Positions 33,942-46,872 of a DNA stretch of 64,000 bases are shown here, piece after piece (position 1 is the first letter of the stretch; every line of letters starts with the position of its first letter). The stretch is from Odobenus rosmarus divergens (taxonomy: Eukaryota; Chordata; Mammalia; Carnivora; Odobenidae): assembly GCF_000321225.1 (NCBI RefSeq), contig NW_004451665.1, forward strand, positions 205,922-269,921, in the 5' to 3' direction. The position numbers and the translations under genes were made by a program. Under the pieces are notes generated by a model, which worked only from the letters and a program-made list of their open reading frames with translations, had not been told where the DNA came from and searched no databases.

Positions 33942-35864
33942 ACATATCCATATATTTGAAAGGCAACATGCCCAAATTCTAGTAATGATTTGGCAGCATG
34001 GAATTATAGGCAACTTTGAAATTTCATTTCTATTTTCTAAATTATGTTTCTTTTTAAATGAAAAGTGATTTTTTCAGCTCATACCTAGCATTTGAAATGC
34101 AATTGTGTAATATTTAGAACTTTCAAGAGAAAACATAGATGACAAGCTAAAAAACACGCCACTAACAATCTTGTCCATTAGAACATAGCCCCACATGATG
34201 CAATCTTCCACAAGACTAATAGCAAATGCCCTAAATGTGGGATTCCAACATTAATCGCCAGTGATTGCTTTTAATGAAGCCAAACTACTCCCGTGTAGTT
34301 CCTTATGAGGACAAGGGGGGCAATAAAACAACTAGAATGTTCAGCCAGATTTCCTAAGAAGCAATTGCACCAAAATGTTTCATCTTAAAATAGTCAGCAG
34401 GGGCTGCCAGGTGACAACACACACGGTACCCCATTGCTCCCTAGGCCTGCTTGCTGCCAATTCCCTGCCCCTAACCCGACTTCATGGCATTCCAGAGCCC
34501 TGAGCTCCTTCTCAAAACTCTTTATATGTACAACTCTGGGCACACGAAGTTTCTTAAACATGCATTGTTAACCAAGGCAAGTCTTAAATACGAAAACTGG
34601 CCCATTTGTGTTTCCCAAATATGGCTGTGTCTACAGAACCAAAACAAAGATGTCTAATTGCAGCATCCCGCACATTTGGAACTCTCCACTGAGACAACCT
34701 AGAGAATTCAAACAAGGGCAGATTCCCAAATTCACGAGATAAACGGAAAACATCTTAGCTCGTTTCAATTGTAAACACATAACCTCAAAGTCCAGGGTAC
34801 AGACAAGGCCTTTCTTCTGCAGCCGTCACTACACGATGCCTACCTGCAGGGAAAGCATAGCCATGGGCATTCTGAATTCTCAGAAGAATCAAGGTTGGGC
34901 CAGAGTCTACAGTACAGGAAAAGGAGACTAAGAAGTTACTGTGTGTGGCTGAAAAAAATCCTAAAAAGCTGAAAAGGGGTCTGTTAGAGCCTGAAAGAGG
35001 GTGGGTTTGATATGGTAGGAGAGGTGTCCACTCTTATAGACAATCCACAGTTCCCTCTCAACTTGCCTTTTGAACCACAACACTCCTAAGGCTATGCACC
35101 ACATCATATATCACACAGACATCTGCGGTACAGGCCCATACCATGCTCAGGAATAAGGGAACAGAAGTTCCATTCAGTAAAAAGACTCTGGGTCTTTTGC
35201 AAATACATAACTTAAATACTTCAATTCATAATACTGGCTTATTCAGGAATTGCTTGTTTTCCTTAAGGAGTTTTGAAATTTTACTGAAAGTACATTAAGT
35301 TAGGAAAGAGCCAATACGAAACACAGAAAACAGTATCTTTTCTGAGAAAATCTCTCTCCTCAGTGGTATCTGTTGAATAACTGAGGTAGAATACATATAG
35401 ACAAGGCCCAGAATCAATGATCCTTTAACTCAGGCCTTTGAGGCTAAGGACTTCATCAGATCATTGGTCCCTACCAGTAATGACCGGGAGACCCTGACTT
35501 CCTTTAATCACTGAATAATCAGTGAATTATTTTTTTAGCTACTTTTCTCTATTCTCACCATTTTATTTTGTACTTATTTTAGGCACTTTTTCAATATACC
35601 AGGTGTAAAAGCTGCATCTAAGCATTTGAGAATACAACACAAATTTCCAAAATGGGTTTTCTTCAAACTAAGCTAAAATCACTAAGATATAGTTGCAAGC
35701 TCATACATGGCAAACATTCAATAAAAGTATTTATCTTTTAAATATGACAACTCTCAGACTACTTGGAAATAGGTTGGCATCTATTATATATTTTTATATA
35801 AATTGTATATATATGCATATACACACTCACATTTCTAAATTCAGTTGTTCTATGTGCATCCAAC

Positions 35865-36050
35865 TATATCAATCATCACTCTGAATATAAATGGTCTAAA
35901 TGTACCAATTAAGACACATTATCAGAGTAGATTAAAAAAAAAAAGAGCCAACTGTATGTTGTCTCAAAGAAACCCACTTTGACTACAAAGACACATACAG
36001 ATTAAAAATAAATGCATGGAGAAAAATATACCTGCTAACAGTTGCTACAT
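35865..36050 (+). mobile_element. L1 ORF2 fragment (endonuclease region)
   Basis: AATATAAATGGTCTAAATGT, ATGTTGTCTCAAAGAAACCC and AAGACACATACAGATTAAAA, then TGCATGGAGAAAAATATACC, closely follow the L1 ORF2 5' region. It is short and decayed. Confidence 0.8.
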
Positions 36051-36084
36051 GTGGTTACTGGCTGCAAGAAAACAACAAAAACCC

Positions 36085-36255
36085 ATGGTGAGAACGGGGT
36101 TTGAATCCAAACCCTGCCAGGGCTGTGCAAATTGGGAAGTCCCTTAGTTTCTCAGCCTCGGTTTACTCACCTATACAAGGAAATGGATAATACCTAATTT
36201 CATAAGGTGTTTCTAAGATTAAATCTAAAAGTATGTACGAAACATTGTAAATTGT
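36085..36255 (+). repeat. MIR SINE
   Basis: GGGTTTGAATCCAAACCCTG, TTTCTCAGCCTCGGTTTACT, CACCTATACAAGGAAATGG in MIR order. Confidence 0.6.
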
Positions 36256-36534
36256 GTTGCGAAAGGAAAAGTGTTCTAGCGAAGAAGGTGCTGATCTAGT
36301 CCTGTCTCCCTTTGTCTATTGCTTTAACAATACTTACCTGTACAAAACCTTAAGCTTTACAAACTGAAGGAGCATCTAAGAACCAAGAAATCCATCTTCG
36401 GCTCTGCCTTCCTATGCAAAGTCAGACAACGAAGGACACTCTCGATAAAGGCATCATGCTTTTGTAAGACACTTCACAGTTGCTCTCTCTTTAAGGTTAG
36501 GTCTCAAGGAACCAAGCCGTTATTATCCAAACCC

Positions 36535-36705
36535 ATTTATTGTGCATGCGTTCTGGGCGAGACCCTGTGCTCACGCTTCAGAGCAGACAGATGAACCAGC
36601 CACTTTAACACATGCCATTTCTCATTTTGAGAACACCTTGTAAGGTTTCCATACCCACTTGGCGAATGGAGAAACTCATCCTCAATCAAAGTTAAGGAGT
36701 CTTAT
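36535..36705 (-). repeat. MIR-like fragment (reverse)
   Basis: Degenerate: GCGAGACCCTGTGCTCACG, then CACTTGGCGAATGGAGAAAC. Weak. Confidence 0.4.
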
Positions 36706-36730
36706 AGACGCAATAAGAAAGTGGAATATG

Positions 36731-36880
36731 GGGGCACCTGGGTGGCTCAGTTGGTTAAGCGACTGCCTTCGGCTCAGGTCAGGGTTCCAGGGTCTTGGGA
36801 TCGAGCCCCGCATCGGGCTCCCTGCTCCGCAGGAAGCCTGCTCCTCCCTCTCCCACTCCCCCTGCTTGTGTTCCCTCTCT
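36731..36880 (+). mobile_element. SINEC lacking its A-rich tail
   Basis: Head GGGGCACCTGGGTGGCTCAG and body through CTTGTGTTCCCTCTCT, then it stops. The expected CAAATAAATAAAATCTT tail is absent. A perfect hairpin (36881-36909) begins exactly at the break. No target-site duplication could be found. Confidence 0.9.
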
Positions 36881-36909
36881 AATATAAGAACTCCTGCAGT
36901 TCTTATATT
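36881..36909. repeat. Perfect inverted repeat (12-bp arms, 5-nt loop)
   Basis: AATATAAGAACT, loop CCTGC, then AGTTCTTATATT: a perfect 12-bp-arm hairpin. A second 12-bp palindrome (TTCTCTAGAGAA) follows at 36913-36924. Seen directly in the sequence. Confidence 0.9.
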
Positions 36910-37057
36910 AACTTCTCTAGAGAAAGTGTTCACTGGGGGAGGCTACACTGAGTATGATTACACACAGCATTTTCTAGGAGCCTTCAGGAATCAACGACAC
37001 CCACCAACACCCCATGACCCACACACACGCCTTAAAAAATGCATAGAGGAACTCTAA

Positions 37058-37240
37058 AATAACCTGGATTTCAGTTGCTGCTCTGTCACTTACTAGACTG
37101 AGGTTCGTCGGTTGACCCTGCAGGCCTGTTTGCTCATCCATAAAATGGGAATAACAGCCACAGGCTCAGAGTGTTACCGATGAAAGAGAGCCCATCGAGT
37201 GCCCATCCTGGGACTAGAAAGTTCTCAGTAAATGTTAGCT
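37058..37240 (+). repeat. MIR SINE
   Basis: GCTCTGTCACTTACTAGACT, TTTGCTCATCCATAAAATGG, GAATAACAGCCACAGG and TTCTCAGTAAATGTTAGCTG in MIR order. Confidence 0.75.
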
Positions 37241-38489
37241 GCTCGCAGCTGATTGTCATCATCCTCAGTAGCATCTGATGGGGAGGCTCAAAACCACTTT
37301 CCCCTCAGCTGGATTCTCTGAGCAGCTACTGGACAACAGGGAAGGGACTGTGCGGTTGGGGAAAGACAGACCATGTGACTGGTCTACCCTTTCATGGAAC
37401 AGTTCATTCTCATGGATGTTACTGGCTATCACTTGACTCCCATGTAAAATTTATTGTCTTCCATGCCCTTTGCTAGTCACAAGCTGCTCTCACGGAAGTG
37501 CATGAGCTGGGCTCTCCAAGGTGGGTTCCATGCCGGCGGTGCTTGGTCCACAGCATGGAACGTACACAGAATAGACCCAAGCCCAGTCCAGTTGATGGAA
37601 AGGATTTTTACTGAAGAGCATATGGAACTAACACTGGGGAGGTGGGGCACACGGGCCATAAACTGGCCTCGAATGCCAGGCAATAGCATCTGTGCTTGCT
37701 TCCATCAGGCTCTAGAACCCAAGGTGAGCTCTTTAGACTTGTCCTAATTTGAGATCAATCTGACTGAGGCATGTAGGACGAACTACAGAGGTTGGGGCAC
37801 AGGCGCAGGGAGTGTAGGTGAGCTGAGACCAGGCCAAAGGACGGGGCATTGACATCTACATCTTTTTTTATCAGAGCTCCCCCTCCAATTTCCATCAACC
37901 ACATAGACCCTCCCTGCCCAGGAAAGCAGCTCCCAGCAAACTTGTTTTGCCCGTTTGGCTATGAGAAGCTCCACAGAGGCGTTGATTACACCAACCACAG
38001 CTGACAATTTCTACATTTGTCTTGTCTTGCTTATTTGCAGCAAAAACTGCTGCTCAGAGAGAATTTGGTTTTTTGAGCTTACTCCTTAAATCTCATTCTG
38101 CCACTTTTGCCCACGGCCAATCTTATTTCTTGCCCAATTGCCTTGGAGGCTGACATAAAATTATCAGAAAATAAAAGGTGTCAAGAATCCTTTATAACTC
38201 AAAGAAGATGACTAACTAGACACACGCTACAATTAACCACCACTAAAACAGAATAAAGATGACAGAGTCAGGGATCGGTTTCAAACTAATGTTAAAGAGA
38301 ACAGTTCTCAACACAAAATAACCTTGTATTCACAACTCACAGTGCACGTAAATATGACACAAGATGTGGGAAGAAGAGAACTATGTATTCGACTACAGTT
38401 AATGTGGGATTTGGGGGGGAGGGGGAGGGACGACACAGAGATCCTGATGGAGAGAATATGAAATGGCTCACAATGGACTCTATCAGCAA

Positions 38490-38660
38490 ATCATTCCAGG
38501 TGTTTAGGCAGTGATCCTACTGCTATGAAGCTCAGTTTCCCCCACATGTGAAACAGGGATTAGAATAGCACTAACTTCCCTGGGGCTGTAAGGAGTCATG
38601 GGGCCAAGCACTACCCACGGAGCCATGGTGCATGCACACAGTCAGAACTCAACAAACCAT
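38490..38660 (+). repeat. MIR SINE
   Basis: CTCAGTTTCCCCCACATGTG, AAACAGGGATTAGAATAGCA, CCTGGGGCTGTAAGGAGTCA in MIR order. Confidence 0.65.
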
Positions 38661-38982
38661 CAGGTGGTGAAAAAATTGGTTTATTTCCCATTAGTCTCGT
38701 TCTAACTCCAAAAATGATAATACTAGGTAGGTGGAAATGCTGGTAAATAAAAGACTCTGGTTCGTCACTGTTTTACTTGAACAACGGTTTCCTGGGATTC
38801 TGCTGGAAGGAGGCAGGGGTACTGCCAGGAAGGAAGGCTTTCTGCCCTGGACAGAGAACACACCATACTTGCGGCTGCTTCAGCAGCACCTGACATGTAC
38901 GGAACTTTGCAGGTTCTAGAACAGCAGTGCCCTTGGCAGTCTGCAAAAAGGCTGGTAACTGAGTTCAATTAAAAAAAAGGGG

Positions 38983-39175
38983 GGGGCGCGCCTGGGTGGC
39001 TCAGTCATTAAGCGTCTGCCTTCGGCTCAGGTCATGATCCCGGGGTCCTGGGATCGAGCCCCGCATTGGGCTCCCTACTCAGCGGGAAGCCTGCTTCTCC
39101 CTCTCCCATGCCCGCTTGTGTTCCCTCTCTCGCTGTGTCTCTCTCTGTCAAATAAAAATAAAAAAAAAAAAAAAA
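38983..39175 (+). mobile_element. SINEC, full length
   Basis: Head GGGGCGCGCCTGGGTGGC, first-subfamily body, poly(A) tail. Target-site duplication is hidden in flanking A-rich sequence. Confidence 0.95.
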
Positions 39176-41799
39176 GGAAAAGAAATGCAATGTGGTCGAT
39201 CTTTAAGAAGTTTTCATGTGGCCAAAGAACTCTGAGAGTATCATAATAGGTCAGGGTTGGAAAGGACCACAGTTTCCAAATGTTATGAACCTTGAAGTCC
39301 TGACCAATCCATTCACATGAGAAAGCAAATCCAGACACACATCCTCCCTGAAACAGACAGAACCCCCACCCTGACGAGCTCTTCCAACAGGACGGGGAGT
39401 GGGGGTAACACAAGCAAGTCAGCAAGAGATGTTACAGCTCCTATGCTTGTGTCCCTGCTGTGCTTTCTAGAAGCTAAGCTCCCTGGAGACAAGCATCCGA
39501 GATCATAGGAGTTTGTAAGTCATGAGGGCACTAAAGTATTCTAAATGGCTTTTGAAAATTTCATCGTGGCATTCTCTTTCCTTAAAAAAAAAAAAAAGTA
39601 GAAAATTAAAATCTAAGGTTTCATAACATTTATAGGAAGTCCAAACGTCTTTAAAACGGAAGTCTAAAATCTTATATAACAAGTACAAAGTTGGGGAATA
39701 AATGGCTTTCTCCTTTTTAAAAAATAAATCATTAATTTAAGGCAAGTCCACAATCAGACGCCCTTTGGTGCTGCTGAGCCCATTAATTCATTCAACAAAA
39801 GTTCACTAAATGTGAGGAATGAATAGTGGTTCTTGCATTTTAATTTATAGTATGTTGTACACAGCTGGAAGTCAAACCACCAGGATTCTAACAGAGGGCA
39901 TTTTAAGAAGACTGCAGAGATGGGGGAAAGATAAAGGTCCCATACAAAAATCTCCCCTGCCCTTTAAGCATGCAACAAAAATCTGTCATAAAAATGTAAC
40001 TTTAGAACTCTTGGGTTGGTTCCCAATCTTCTTCCAGGGAGCTGCAGTATTTGTGGAGTTTGGTGAATATATCACATGTCTGGAGGAAATCCAGTGTAAG
40101 AAGTACAAAATTATAGACTTTATTCCTATCTGTTTAATAATAAAAGCGCAAAAATAAGGTTTTTCTTATGCAAAAATGTAAAGCCTAAGTAAATATACTA
40201 GATTATAAGGGGGGGGACAAAAATATGAGCTTAAAATTCTTAAAAACAGACATGAAAAATACTTGAACTCTCAGTATGGTGATAAAGCATTTCAAATTCC
40301 CACCTGCTAATATCACAGCTCTAAAAACGGACTGGCAAACTTAAATGCAGAGAATCAGGTGCAGTGAGGGCTTAGAGAGCTTGAAATCCGGGAGGACTAC
40401 GGGAAGTTTGCCAACAGGCCTTGCTAGACTGTCAAATCCAACCAGTGGATAAGGACAGAACATCTCAGTGACGCTAAAATTTACCTATAGGTGTGATTGA
40501 AAATACTTAGTGCTCCTGCTTCCCTGTTGGTTACACCCAAGTCCAAAGAGAAGGGAGGGAGGAGCAGGAGGGCTCAGAAGGTACCCCAGACACTGACCAG
40601 ACAAGAACCAGCTGGAAGGGCCTGTTCTTGGAACAGCCCAGCAGTGGGCATTTACTCATTGAACGTGGACAAGCGGCTGAGTCCTTCCAATGAGGGGCCA
40701 GACGGGGAAACCCTCCTCTGGCCATTCGGCTCGGCTCCCTCATTAAATTCAGAGTGAAACCAGCTGCCAGAAAAGGCAAAGGGTGACCCAGCCCTGCCTC
40801 TGGGAATTCCTAGCAAAGAAAATAGATTGAATGCCTGGGTCGTGGGAGCTCACAGATCACAGGGCTAGAAGGCAGATTTCAGGCTTTCTGTGAAAGATAA
40901 GGAAATCATCCTTAGAGTATTGCTCTGCTCCTGCTGGAAACAAAGCGTGGTTTCTCTTAGAATGTGCTGAATCCATTGTCAGCAGGGAGAGAGAACAGAT
41001 GGAGGAAGATACAGGCAGAGAGGCCAGGGGTCCCCAAAGACCAGTAAAACAGAGCTGATGACTAGCGGACTAACTCAAACAATATCTCAACAAAAATTAT
41101 CGATTCTTCACAAGAATTATTAAAGTTATATGAAGAAATACATATACAATTCTTCACTAACGAGGTGGAAAAGTTTTATTTATATCTTATTCTTCTTCTA
41201 TCACTTAAATCTACACAAATGACATTAATATTTAGAGATGTTATATGAAATCATTTTTAAGTCAAAGAAATTTTAAGATAAAGTGATTTTTTTCTCTCAT
41301 GTTCTGATTATTTTCTCCTTGAAAGCTGTATCTGTAATATGGAATATGGCAAGACCCAGACGGACCTCTCACCGGCTTTGCTTTTATTACTCTAAAAGCC
41401 AAAACTGCTGCTACGTGGTTGGAAGAGCCTAAGGCAATCATCCTTGTCTTGAGGTGGAGAACTGGCTGATGGCTTTACTTTTGCCCCCAAATAAGTCGTA
41501 TCTAGGTCTTAACACTGGATAGGAGGTAACACCGGGTCTTTCTCTTCATCCTTTCATCCCTTTCCTCCAAGCTTAGCAATTTCCTCTTTTATAAATTCAA
41601 AAATGACTTAATCATCAATGATTTCCCCAAATGTAAGTTTTCTTATGGATATCGAAAAAGGTATCTTAAAGTACCAGTTGCAACGCTGTTCTTAGTCAAC
41701 CCTGATGAACCAGAGAATGCAGAAAAGGAGCATTTTTAAAATTATTTGTACGTGTGCCCTTCGACTAAATTTTTAACTTGTACTTCAATTTTCTTTATA

Positions 41800-41994
41800 G
41801 GGCGCCTGGGTGGCTCAGTTGGTTAAGCGACTGCCTTTGGCTCAGGTCATGATCCTGGAGTCCTGGGATCGAGTCCCGCATCGGGCTCCCTGCTCAGCAG
41901 GGAGTCTGCTTCTCCCTCTGACCCTCTTCCCTCTCGTGCTTTCTATGTCTCATTCTCTCTCTTAAATAAATAAATAAAAAAAAAAAAGAGTTAA
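41800..41994 (+). mobile_element. SINEC, full length
   Basis: Second-subfamily body (GATCCTGGAGTCCTGGGATC). Exact 14-bp target-site duplication CAATTTTCTTTATA at 41786-41799 and 41995-42008. Confidence 0.97.
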
Positions 41995-42099
41995 CAATTT
42001 TCTTTATAAATTTGAACTCTCTGGATCCAAAAATATTGTCAATTCAGATCACAACTGAAATAACCTTTGCAAAAATGTTCCTTCTGTATCAAAAACTGC

Positions 42100-42250
42100 T
42101 ATATGTTGGCCACGCGGAGGAAGCACTGGTTTAAAATGCAGTTTACAGGTTCTGCCCCTGGATGTGTGGATGGAGAAGTTCCAAGGGGGCCCTAGAATCT
42201 GCATTTCTGGCAGATAGGGTTTAAGGCCCTATTTTGAGAAACACCAGCGT
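42100..42250. mobile_element. hAT MER5-like fragment
   Basis: AGCACTGGTTTAAAATGCAG, CTAGAATCTGCATTTCTGGC and TATTTTGAGAAACACCAGCG resemble a MER5-type element. Confidence 0.5.
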
Positions 42251-43009
42251 GACCAAGTTACTGCAGCATTAATACTGCAGTATTAAATGCCCAGAGCTTC
42301 ACCACCACACTTGACACAAAGCTGGAAATGATTATGAATTTGCTGTATCGAATTAAATATAATTTATAATTTGCATCAATTGTGTCAGAATTTCATTTAA
42401 GTAGGGAGACAGTTTTTCCTTTTTTCCCTGCAAAATGTTCACAGCGCATAAGACAAGGTGCAAATGCAATCCCACTTTCAGGGCCTGCCAGGCATGACGG
42501 CTGCCCCATCTGCACACTGTCTGGCACAGGGCTTCCAAAAGACAGACTTATGAGGGGCACATTCATCTATTAGCTTAAATATTCCTAAACTGGATGATTG
42601 AGAAAGCCAAGGAATCAAATGCGCCCCAAATTTAGGACTGTTTCATACCAAAACCCATAAAATAACTATACTCTCAAAAAAAAAAAAGATAAATTTTGAT
42701 ACATCTATTGATGTCATCTCAAGAGCATTTTTTTTTTTAATTAAACAGACATTGATTCCTACAAGTCCATTAAATACTTTATCCTATATTATTGTAAGGG
42801 CAACATTTTACCTAACTCAAACTCCTAACTTCTCACCGTGTTTCCACTAGACAGTTCCAGTAACTATTCTGCAACGGCAAATAGTTTCTTGCAGATAGCA
42901 ATCAGAAAAGCAGTTAAAACTGAAAAAATTCAAAAGTGGCTAAGTAGTAAACTCTTTTTTAGAAGAATCCGTTTTTCATCTCAAGAGTGTAATTCTTTTT
43001 ACATCTGAC

Positions 43010-43330
43010 AGGTTTTTAATTTTTTAAAGTACAAAAGAAATATAAGCACAAAATTTAACATTTGAAAATTAAAGAGAAAGATCCATACTGTCACCACCCT
43101 AACATAACCTCTTCCTCTGTAGGTCCAAACTTCGACAAATACCACTCATACCCTGGTGAACTTGTTTCTGATCCGGGTATCGGCAAAGTATTCAGGATTA
43201 TACTACTCTGCAACGTGTAACCTTTTTTAACTTGGGGAGCTAGGGAGCCATATACTCAGGTCTGCTTCCTGTTTCTTCTGAAAGGTAGTCAAATCTGATT
43301 TGTCCCCCCAGCAATAAAGAAAATACAATT
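43010..43330. repeat. Unassigned old repeat-like segment
   Basis: TACTGTCACCACCCTAACAT and ACCTCTTCCTCTGTAGGTCC resemble an old L1 3' segment. Not assigned. Confidence 0.25.
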
Positions 43331-43364
43331 ATTTTTATCATCAAGAGCGCCCCTTTTAAGCACA

Positions 43365-43765
43365 GGCACTATACTTAGCATGTTACATACAATATCTCAT
43401 TTAACACTAATTAACCTTACGATGTATGTACTGCTGCTACCAATTTAGAAAGGAGGCAATTGGGACGCCTGGGTGGCTCAGTCAGTTGAGGTTCCAACTC
43501 TTGGTTTCAGCTCAGGTCATGATCTCAGGGTCATGAGATTGAGCCCCAACGTCGTGCGCTACGCTCAGCACAGAGTCGACTTGAGTTTCCCTCTCCCTCT
43601 GCTCCTCCCCCCCACCCCATGTTCACACACTCTCCCTCTCAAATAAATAAATAAATAAATAAAGAAGGAAAGGAAAAGGAAAGGAGGCAATGGTTCAATG
43701 TCTTCCCCAGGGTCACGTGACCAGTAGGCTGTGGAACTGAGAGGTAAAACCTGAAGGGACCTTAA
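43365..43765 (-). repeat. MIR (reverse), split by a SINE
   Basis: The left part has GCACAGGCACTATACTTAGC and CATTTAACACTAATTAACC; the right part has TCTTCCCCAGGGTCACGTGA. Together they read as one reverse MIR with a SINE inserted at 43461-43678. Confidence 0.55.
43461..43678 (+). mobile_element. SINEC, older subfamily, inserted in a MIR
   Basis: Head GGGACGCCTGGGTGGCTCAG, older body (CCAACTCTTGGTTTCAGCTC), long A/G-rich tail. Exact 13-bp duplication GAAAGGAGGCAAT at 43448-43460 and 43679-43691. Confidence 0.96.
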
Positions 43766-43899
43766 ATCCCAGGCTCGTAAAGACCACCTCATGCTAGCTT
43801 TGCATTGCATTTCCCTTCCTTCCACTCCCCCCACTCATTTTGTAAACGGCATTCATTTTTCTCGGTGTTTAAGAGAATGAGTGCGACGAAGCATTCCAT

Positions 43900-44010
43900 A
43901 GACACAGCCAGGCTTTACGACGTCGCACCACACGCTGTGCTCAGGGCTGGCTACAGAGATGAACGCCATCACTGCCCTCGAGAGGCCTATAACCCAAGCC
44001 ATGGAGGGTG
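43900..44010 (+). repeat. L2-like fragment
   Basis: GCTGTGCTCAGGGCTGGCTA, CAGAGATGAACGCCATCACT and GCCCTCGAGAGGCCTATAAC match the common L2/MIR3 order (gain of CpGs is notable). Confidence 0.5.
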
Positions 44011-44724
44011 CTTAAAAGCCAGATAATGGTGTTTTTGTTTTGTTAAAGCCACGTGATGCCCAGACATAGTCCATGGCTGGCTGCTGAGAGACTGACAGGG
44101 AACAGGAGCTTGGACTGAGGCCCGTGAGCAGATACAGGTGACCCCTTCGGGCCACGGAATGAACTGAGAACTAGTGAAGGACTATAAGCCGTTCACAGCA
44201 GATTCCAAAACCAGAATTTTTTGTTCTACAAATGGAGATGTTAAAAGAGAAACGTTAGTTTGAAGTAAAATGGAGTTTTGGAAAATTTGAAAAAAAAATT
44301 AAAAAACTTTTTAGAGTTATGCTGTTGGGGGGGTCACTCTCCAATTCCACGTAGTTCTTTGAGTCTAGCTGTTTACTCCCTTGATTTGACTCTTGTCAAC
44401 TCAAGTGGCAAAGATATCCCAAGTTCCAGTAAACACACACACAGCTCTTTTTAGCTCTGGCACGAGTGCTGGGGGGGAGGCTGGAAGGCGTGGTTTTGGC
44501 CAAGCGTGGGCCACAGACTTTACAGAGGGGCAGTATGTCCTGGGCTCCAGCAAGGCAGTGAAGGTGACTGAGGTGAGAGAACCTAAGGAAATGGGTCCGT
44601 GTGGGTGGCCATGGTCATGAATGTCCCCTTCTCCTTCCATCACTAATCCTTGGCAAGTCCACGCTTTCCTTCAGTAAGAAAGGCCTGTTGCCTCTCTCTA
44701 CCCGTGGCCTCACCTTCCCCAGAG

Positions 44725-44945
44725 GCATGGTGATTAAGAATGTAGGTTCAGTATCAATTATCAGCTCCATCAGTGACTGAGGGTGTGATCTTGGGCAAGT
44801 TACCTGGGTTTCCACATCTGTACAATGCAGTAATCACAGCATCCCTCCCATGTGGAGGTTTGGTTTGGGTAACACTGGTCACACATTCAGAAGCACCTAG
44901 CACAAAGCTGGGCACGGTGCAGTGCTTGACAAATGACAGCTTTGA
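44725..44945 (+). repeat. MIR SINE
   Basis: GTGATCTTGGGCAAGTTACC, TGGGTTTCCACATCTGTACA, and CTAGCACAAAGCTGGGCACG in MIR order. Confidence 0.75.
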
Positions 44946-45702
44946 CTCCGGGCACTCCCAGGCTGGTCCACCTTGTCCCACTTGTGTTGGCTCTTGTATT
45001 GTTCACTCTTCTGTAAACGAGGGATAATTCTCTGAAGGGTAGCTGAGTACTCTACACGTTCACTCTACTCTTTGCAGTGACTGACTCTTGTAGGATGGTC
45101 AATAAATGTTTTGGGGTTTTGTTTCTGTTTATCTAGCTCTGAGGAACCTTTAAAAACTCACAGAAGTAAGAGACTCTCTTAGACTTATTCGGAACTATCT
45201 CTGTAACTTACATAGTGGAAAGTATTCAATAAAAATCACTGCTGGGTTTATTTTGTTATGAAGGACCTTAGAAATAATCCAGTTTGACACCTTCACTATA
45301 TAGACAAGAACACAGTCCAGGTGAGAAAGGAAAGGCCTGCCCACATGGTTGGAGTGAGCTTGTGACCTGGACAGGAATAAAACAAGGGCTTTTAACTCCC
45401 AATTCAGCACTGTTTCCCCCAAAGGATGTTGCCTTATTTTTCTATAGACCAATTGGTAAGGAGAATGTCATACTAACACCATATTTCAAGAGGAACAAAA
45501 TTCTTTATTTACTACAAATATTCTTTCTGAATTTTCACACAGTGCCTTGAATGTAGTAAAGGGGCGATAAATATTTTGATTTGCTTTTACATAAAAAGGC
45601 AAATGATGCTAAGAAATATACCCTATGAAAAACTCTTCTAGATACTAACTTTCCATATCCATATCCAAAGAAATAATAGAATGTTCCAGATGATAAAACT
45701 GT

Positions 45703-46054
45703 TGCCATGGTCTAAAGGCCTATGTCCCCCCAAAATTCATATGTTGAAAACCTAACATCCAAGGTGATGGTACTAGAAGGTGGGGTCTTTGGGACGTGAT
45801 TAGATCATGAGGGTGGAGCCCTTATAAATGGGGTTAGTGCCCTTGTAAAAGAGGTCCCAGAGTGATCCCTCATCCCTTCTGCCATGTGAGGCTATGACGA
45901 GAAGTCTGCAACATGCAAGAGGGCCCTCATCAGAATATGATCGTGCTGATGCCTTGACTTGGAACATCCCAAAACTGTGAGAAATAAATTTCAGTTGTTT
46001 TTAAACCACCCAGTCTGTGGTATCTTGTTATACTGGCCTGAAATGCCTAAGACA
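45703..46054 (+). mobile_element. MLT1A-type (ERVL-MaLR) solo LTR
   Basis: CCCCCCAAAATTCATATGTT, GATTAGATCATGAGGGTGGA, GAGAAATAAATTTCAGTTG and ACCCAGTCTGTGGTATCTTG occur in the MLT1 order, ending CTAAGACA. No internal region or coding capacity. Confidence 0.88.
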
Positions 46055-46680
46055 CTGGTTAACAACAATGTCCAATTGTTGAAGAATGAGAAATACCATG
46101 AAATGAAGTATACCAGCATCCTTAATGCACTTTATCTTTCTATGAACCAAAAGGCGTCTAGAGAGCATCAGTGACCACGATTCTGCGTTGTACTACACAC
46201 TGAAGACTATTAGGATAGCTCCAAATTCAAATTTTCTATCTCTTTGTACCAATAAATAATTTAAGTTCTCCCCCAAATTCCAGTTTTCCAGGAACTAGTC
46301 ACCAAATAAATCGAGTCAGTAAGCATAATGTAAAATATAACCGTAAGACAAAACAGACTAAAAACGCTCAAAAAGAAGGCTCACAGGCTCACCCCCAGGA
46401 GCACATACACTGAACCCAAGAGGTCTGTAGCTGTAGGTGGGACACATATTTGTAGAAGCCCCCAATGTAGAGTGTGTGACAGCAGACAGTGAGCAGCAAT
46501 GGCAAATTCTGCAACCAGAATCTTTCATTACCTATTTTCCTAAGAAGCAAATGGCAAGGGAGGTGGGTAACACAGACTTCTTAAAAACAAACAAAACAAA
46601 CCAAAACAAAAAAACCTTTTTTTCTCATGATATTATCGTGAAGCCAGAAATCACTGAGCTCAAACTCCTCAACTTTCTTT

Positions 46681-46872
46681 TCTTTTCTTTTTTTTAAAAA
46701 ATTTATTTATTTGACAGAGAGACAGCGAGAGAGGGAACACAAGCAGGGGGAGTGGGAAAGGGAGAAGGCTTCCCGCCGAGCAGGGAGCCCGATGCGGGGC
46801 TCGATCCCAGGACCCTGGGATCATGACCTGAGCCGAAGGCAGACGCTTAACGACTGAGCCACCCAGGCGCCC
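46681..46872 (-). mobile_element. SINEC, full length
   Basis: T-rich start, inverted head GAGCCACCCAGGCGCCC. A 20-bp target-site duplication with one mismatch (46661-46680 and 46873-46892, core CTCAACTTTCTTT). Sense to SORBS1. Confidence 0.97.
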
